Positions 60,766 to 64,000 of a stretch of DNA of 64,000 nt are shown here, piece after piece. Under the pieces are notes generated by a model, which made no database searches, had not been told where the DNA came from, and saw only the letters and a list, made by a program, of their open reading frames with translations. Source of the stretch: Streptomyces sp. NBC_01460 (GTDB lineage Bacteria > Actinomycetota > Actinomycetes > Streptomycetales > Streptomycetaceae); assembly GCF_036227405.1 (NCBI RefSeq), contig NZ_CP109473.1, positions 8,370,001 to 8,434,000 of the forward strand. The letters run 5' to 3'. Within the stretch, counting starts at the first letter, position 1; every line of letters begins with the position of its first letter. The position numbers were made by a program, and so were the translations under genes.

Positions 60766-61149
60766 CGGCAGGTGACACGGCACGGCAGCAGCGCCGGTAC
60801 GACGGCAGAGGGCGGGGCGGTCGAATCTGCGGTGACCGACGTCGGTCCGGCCTTGTGAGCAGGTCGGGGACAGCCACTTGCCGGGTTGCGGGGTGTGCGC
60901 GGTTCACGTGGAACGCACTCCCGGGAGGCCGCCGGCCTGAGGACCGGTCAGGGCACAGGCCGCCCGCTCGGGCGGACGAAGCCGTCCCGGCTCGGTGATC
61001 GAATGCATGGCGGACCGGGTGTGGGACACAGGCGGTCCGGGCCGACCCCGGCTTCTCCGACGGGCCTGCGGTGGCGTGTGGGGGAGTGGAGCGGACCGGC
61101 CGGCGCGTCCTGCGCCCAGGCAGGCCCATACAGGGAACCCCTGTGCGGT
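60766..61149. other. Intergenic region without a supported gene
   Basis: About 380 bp downstream of tspO, leading into the transposase fragment at 61150-61269. No reading frame has family motifs or a ribosome binding site. Confidence 0.4.
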
Positions 61150-61269
61150 GCTTGAACGCGCGATCACGTCGATTATCTGCCGGTGATCCCTCCACCGCCC
61201 GCCCCGCTTCCGCGTCCGATCCGGCAGCAACGGCTCGATCCGCGCCCACTGAGCATGACTCAACGACAT
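61150..61269 (-). pseudogene. IS5-type transposase N-terminal fragment
   Basis: MSLSHAQWARIEPLLPDR followed by GGRWRDHRQIIDVIA is the N-terminus of an IS5-type transposase; homology stops after about 40 residues. No inverted repeats were found. Confidence 0.8.
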
Positions 61270-61294
61270 GCCCTGACGAGCGAACCGCTACGTC

Positions 61295-62095
61295 CTACTT
61301 CTCCTCCGGCTCCCAGGCGCGGAGCAGGTCGAGCAGCCCTGCGTCTCCGCCAACGTGCAAGGAGTCGGCCTTGATCCGGTCGTACAGGTAGAGGACCAGC
61401 TCACTGGCCGTGCCGTGGACGGAGGCGCCGGCTGCGTCCGAGCCATCGCCGGTCGCGGCGGTGGGCGCGGGGATGCGGGTGATACGTGCTCCGTCGCCGT
61501 CGACGGTGAGGCGCCAGGAGCGGCCCTCGGCGGCGTGGAAGTCGAAGGCCGTGGGCTTGTGCGGCCAGGCACTCGGTGTTGCGCAGACGGTGAACAGGAA
61601 CTCCTCCACACCGTCGAGTGCCAGCTCGAGCGGCAGCGGCTGCGGGGAGCCCCCGGCGAGCTGGGCGTCGTAGGTGTGCACCGCGGTCTCCTGGACCCGG
61701 TGCCGGGCGGTGCCGCCGGCGGTCTGCGGTGACTGCGACGCGGGCCACCACGTCCAGCAACCGCTCTCCGGTCCCGCCGCGCGCAGGGCGCCCAGCAGAA
61801 GCTGCGTCGACGCGTCCAGCCAGGCCAGCAGGGCCTCACGCTCCTGCGGCACTTCCAGCGCGGCGCGCGCGGCGACGGCCTCGGCCGGGGGAGCGTCGGC
61901 AGTCCCCGCGCCGACTATGGCGGCCCAGAAACGGTCTCCCCCACCCAGGTGCTTCACCAGATCGAACAGCGTCCACCCGGGGCAGGTCGGTATCTGCGCG
62001 TCGAGACCGGGTGCGGCGGCTACCACGGCGCGGAAGGCGGTCGACCGTTCATCGATCAGTCGCAACAGGTCAGGGAACTCAAGATTCTTTTCCAC
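61295..62095 (-). CDS. Maleylpyruvate isomerase/mycothiol-dependent enzyme family protein
   Basis: 266 residues. The N-terminal DinB-like helical bundle contains TCPGWTLFDLVKHLGGGDRF, whose His is a metal ligand in the family, and GGTARHRVQETAVHTYDAQL with two further histidines. The C-terminal part (ASELVLYLYDRIKADSL) matches the maleylpyruvate isomerase N-terminal-domain families of actinobacteria, many of which use mycothiol. The substrate is unknown. Divergent remnants of transposases lie on both sides. Confidence 0.9.
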   Translation of the reverse strand: MEKNLEFPDLLRLIDERSTAFRAVVAAAPGLDAQIPTCPGWTLFDLVKHLGGGDRFWAAIVGAGTADAPPAEAVAARAALEVPQEREALLAWLDASTQLLLGALRAAGPESGCWTWWPASQSPQTAGGTARHRVQETAVHTYDAQLAGGSPQPLPLELALDGVEEFLFTVCATPSAWPHKPTAFDFHAAEGRSWRLTVDGDGARITRIPAPTAATGDGSDAAGASVHGTASELVLYLYDRIKADSLHVGGDAGLLDLLRAWEPEEK

Positions 62096-62379
62096 GCCGG
62101 ATGTCTATCACCGTGCTCCGGTGATCGGACAGCGATTTTCGCAGTCACCGCCGGTTGGCCATGGCGGACGTCCTCGTCTCCCACCGCTCGGGTGAAAGAC
62201 GCGCACTGCTGAGAGCACGCTGGTGTTGGCGGTACGCCAGGCATCGTGCCTGTGGGTGCTCCGGCCTCGCCGTGCGGCCGGGCACCTCGGCGAAGTGACG
62301 TCCATCCGGTTCGCGCGGTCGTGCTGCCGCTCGACCACCGGTCGGGTCGGGAGTTCAGGTGACTCCCGTTCCACCAGCA

Positions 62380-62610
62380 CTCCTCAAGTCCGGAACAGCA
62401 ACAGCCACTTATCGGCGGCGATGCTGTTCGGCTTCTTGCGTGGCCTGCCCGGCCTGGGGCGAGGCGCGCGGATGTCCTCCAGGACGGGGACGAACCGGGA
62501 GCGGTCGGCCCAGCCGGCCCGGCGTCACGGTCAGCGACAACGGCCGGCGTCGGCTGTCCACGCTCGGATGCGAGAGCGTTGCGGACAGCGACCGATGTCC
62601 GGCCGGCCGT
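62380..62610 (-). pseudogene. IS5-type transposase central fragment
   Basis: Readable pieces in two frames are RRRPLSLTVTPGRLGRP and VLEDIRAPRPGRPRKKPNS with AADKWLLLF, a part just before the second catalytic Asp region of IS5-type transposases (usual form GRPRxxPxxxxADKAY). The start, the end and terminal repeats are missing. The rest of 62096-62746 shows no gene. Confidence 0.7.
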
Positions 62611-62746
62611 CGCGGATCGCCCGTCGGGTAATCGCATGCGGCGTCCGGCGAACAGGATCCCCAGCATGGGCACACCTTCCTGGATCACGCCAACTCCCGT
62701 TATACCCAGGAAGGTTGGCGAGGAACGTACGTGATGTGGCCGTCGT

Positions 62747-63598
62747 TCACGGGGTGCAGGCGGGCAGGACGGTGGTGAGCTGGATCAGGTGGTCGGGGTG
62801 GACGCGGATTCCGGGGAGCCAGAGCCGTTCCCCGTTGTGCGTGATCTGGATCCAGATGCTGGTGTGCTTGAGGTTCTCGTCGGTGACGCTGACGCCGTTG
62901 GCGATGGTGCAGACAGCCCGGAGCAGGTCGTGGTGCCAGACCCGGCCGGCGGAGTTGGCGGTGTTGTAGGGGCGGTAGGGGTTGTAGGCCAGGGACAGCG
63001 CGCACAGCGTCGTGCGGGGTCTCTGACATGCCCTTTCGACATTGTGGACGAGGACACCGGCGTGGGCGCTCCCGCCTGCCCCACGTTCCTGGGCGCTTTG
63101 CGCGGCAGGCGCGGCACCGGGCGCGGTCCGCGGGGGGAACAGGAGCACCAGGAGGCCGGCGGTCACCAGTGCGCCCGCGACGCCGACCGTGGCGACAGCC
63201 CCACGGCCGGTCAGGCGTCCGCGGAGTCCAGGCAGTCCGCGCCACCGACGCCACCACGCCGGACCGCCCACGGGTGACGGATCGACGCCACCGGCGGCAG
63301 CCAGGGGCGCGGTGCTGGTGTTCGCCGCAGCGTCTGGTTCGTCGGGCGTGGTGCTCTCCGTTGCCTCCCAGAGGACCCGGTACGGAACGGGGTCCGCCTT
63401 CAACGCCCGGCACAGGTCCCTGACCGCGGGCCAGGGCGGCACGGTTTCGCCGCGGAAGTAGCGGGACAGCGACGAGTCGCTGATACGGACCTCATCTTCG
63501 AGGCTGCGCAGAGGACGCCCTGACTGCTGCTGCAGGCTCCGCAGCGCTGCTCCCAGTTCTCGTGCTGCCGCACGAGGGTCGGGTTGTTGGCCGGTCAT
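62747..63598 (-). CDS. XRE-family regulator with membrane segment and outer domain
   Basis: 283 residues. Helix-turn-helix at residues 10-70 (LGAALRSLQQQSGRPLRSLE, then RISDSSLSRYFRGETVPPWP). After a Pro/Ala-rich linker comes a single membrane segment (AVATVGVAGALVTAGLLVLL, about residue 137) and a C-terminal domain of about 110 residues with LSLAYNPYRPYNTANSAGRV and TVLPACTP. This is the layout of Streptomyces regulators that sense something outside the cell while binding DNA inside. The ATG at 63598 begins MTGQQPDPRAAARELG. It is divergent from the secreted protein gene at 63871. Confidence 0.85.
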   Translation of the reverse strand: MTGQQPDPRAAARELGAALRSLQQQSGRPLRSLEDEVRISDSSLSRYFRGETVPPWPAVRDLCRALKADPVPYRVLWEATESTTPDEPDAAANTSTAPLAAAGGVDPSPVGGPAWWRRWRGLPGLRGRLTGRGAVATVGVAGALVTAGLLVLLFPPRTAPGAAPAAQSAQERGAGGSAHAGVLVHNVERACQRPRTTLCALSLAYNPYRPYNTANSAGRVWHHDLLRAVCTIANGVSVTDENLKHTSIWIQITHNGERLWLPGIRVHPDHLIQLTTVLPACTP

Positions 63599-63630
63599 CG
63601 GAGTAAGGGGCCTCTCACAGAGCGGGGGAA

Positions 63631-63673
63631 CGGCGTCCCGTCGGCGTCCCATGTCCCGGGACGGCTACGTCCC
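63631..63673. promoter_or_regulatory. Cluster of GTCCC repeats upstream of XRE-type regulator
   Basis: CGGCGTCCC occurs twice (63631-63639 and 63642-63650), and further GTCCC copies are at 63653-63657 and 63669-63673, with GTCCCGGGAC a palindrome at 63653-63662. They lie just upstream of the XRE-type regulator start and may be its binding sites. Not proven. Confidence 0.45.
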
Positions 63674-63870
63674 AGCAGGTCAGGACTGTAATTATCCCGA
63701 CATCGGTGAAGCAAGCGGGACATGGTCGTCAAGGTGCCGTTTCCTGTGCAAACTCTGCGTACCGGCCGAGAGCAGATCACCCCCAGGGGTGAGCGTGCCG
63801 GTGATCGTGGCCTTGCCGGCGGACCCCGCAGGGGCCAGGCCTCACACCCCTACCGAAAAGGATCTACATC

Positions 63871-64000
63871 ATGCGTGTACGCATCGCACTGTCCGCTTTC
63901 ACCGCGATCACGGTGGCCGGGCTCGGCCTCAGCATGGTCGCTCCGGCCATCGCGGCATCCGCCTCGACGTCCCACCGGGTGGCCGCGGTGCAGGCAGCCG
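63871..64000 (+). CDS. Secreted protein, N-terminus only (cut by window end)
   Basis: 43 residues are visible: a Sec signal peptide (MRVRIALSAFTAITVAGLGL, cleavage after AIAAS or ASA near residue 30) and the start of the mature chain. AAAAGGATC before the ATG is a plausible ribosome binding site. The rest is outside the window, so the product is unknown. It is divergent from the membrane XRE regulator and may be its target. Confidence 0.7.
   Translation, partial: MRVRIALSAFTAITVAGLGLSMVAPAIAASASTSHRVAAVQAA

Noticed and set aside
1..64000. CRISPR array, tRNA, rRNA, phage or integrase genes
   Set aside because: No regularly spaced direct repeats, tRNA-like folds or integrase motifs were seen on either strand by eye; only degenerate transposase pieces are present.

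Overview
The window is 64 kb of very GC-rich actinobacterial DNA and looks like the accessory part of a Streptomyces chromosome. The pointers are strong third-position GC bias, frequent GTG/TTG starts, and many Streptomyces-type families: a DUF397/XRE/ATP-binding triad, a DUF574 methyltransferase, DUF5753, DUF5133, a SapA-like spore protein, a mycothiol-isomerase-like protein and many SRPBCC and Tat-secreted proteins. No rRNA, tRNA, CRISPR array or replication origin was recognised. All identifications rest on reading motifs and remembered family features; no search was run.

Layout. 0-6.4 kb: a cut-off MASE1 membrane sensor and a SpoIIE/RsbU phosphatase, a divergent ohrR/ohr peroxide pair with a visible operator, an SGNH hydrolase, a WhiJ/AbaA-like regulatory triad and a DUF574 methyltransferase. 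6.4-16.5 kb: a stand-alone hemC paralogue, a class A beta-lactamase, a secreted YncE-like propeller behind an iron box, a MerR regulator fused to a DnaN-like clamp, a DCC protein, a TerB-like protein and a SapA-like secreted protein.

16.8-24.7 kb is the most striking block. It is a minus-strand operon whose eight genes match, one for one, the uncharacterised E. coli yhf operon (yhfZ, yhfY, yhfU, yhfT, php, yhfS, yhfX, yhfW). Two copies of a 19-bp palindrome lie in the promoter regions of yhfZ and yhfY and are probable YhfZ operators. The set (permease, two PLP-fold enzymes, a phosphopentomutase-like metalloenzyme, a phosphotriesterase-like hydrolase, a PRD protein and a GntR-like regulator) reads as an uptake and breakdown pathway for an unknown substrate.

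24.9-38.4 kb: a FUSC membrane protein, a DUF427 protein, tandem MuiA-type (DUF4139) genes, a tandem-repeat protein, a membrane Ser/Thr kinase with a SecD P1-head-like outer domain, a Nudix hydrolase, a SnoaL/XRE divergent pair and a RibD-type reductase. 38.4-43.4 kb is a worn region with a frameshifted DUF1877 remnant, IS5-type transposase fragments, small hypothetical genes, a flavin/F420 protein and lipoproteins. 43.4-50.6 kb: a LysR regulator divergent from an aldo/keto reductase and SRPBCC pair, a GlxA-type regulator divergent from a saccharopine-dehydrogenase-like protein, a sirtuin, a RelE-type toxin-antitoxin pair and a second flavin/F420 protein.

51.1-57.4 kb encodes exported hydrolases: an alpha/beta hydrolase, a NEW3/NPCBM-type protein, a Tat-exported GH109-type glycosidase and a Tat-exported phospholipase C. 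57.4-64 kb holds small regulatory and membrane genes (DUF5133, YdcF-like, SRPBCC, TspO/MBR, a maleylpyruvate-isomerase-like protein) mixed with hydrolase and transposase remnants. It ends with an XRE-type membrane regulator divergent from a secreted protein cut by the window edge. Strong hairpin terminators close many units (near 2.48, 10.1, 14.55, 16.56, 46.06, 52.39 and 59.48 kb).
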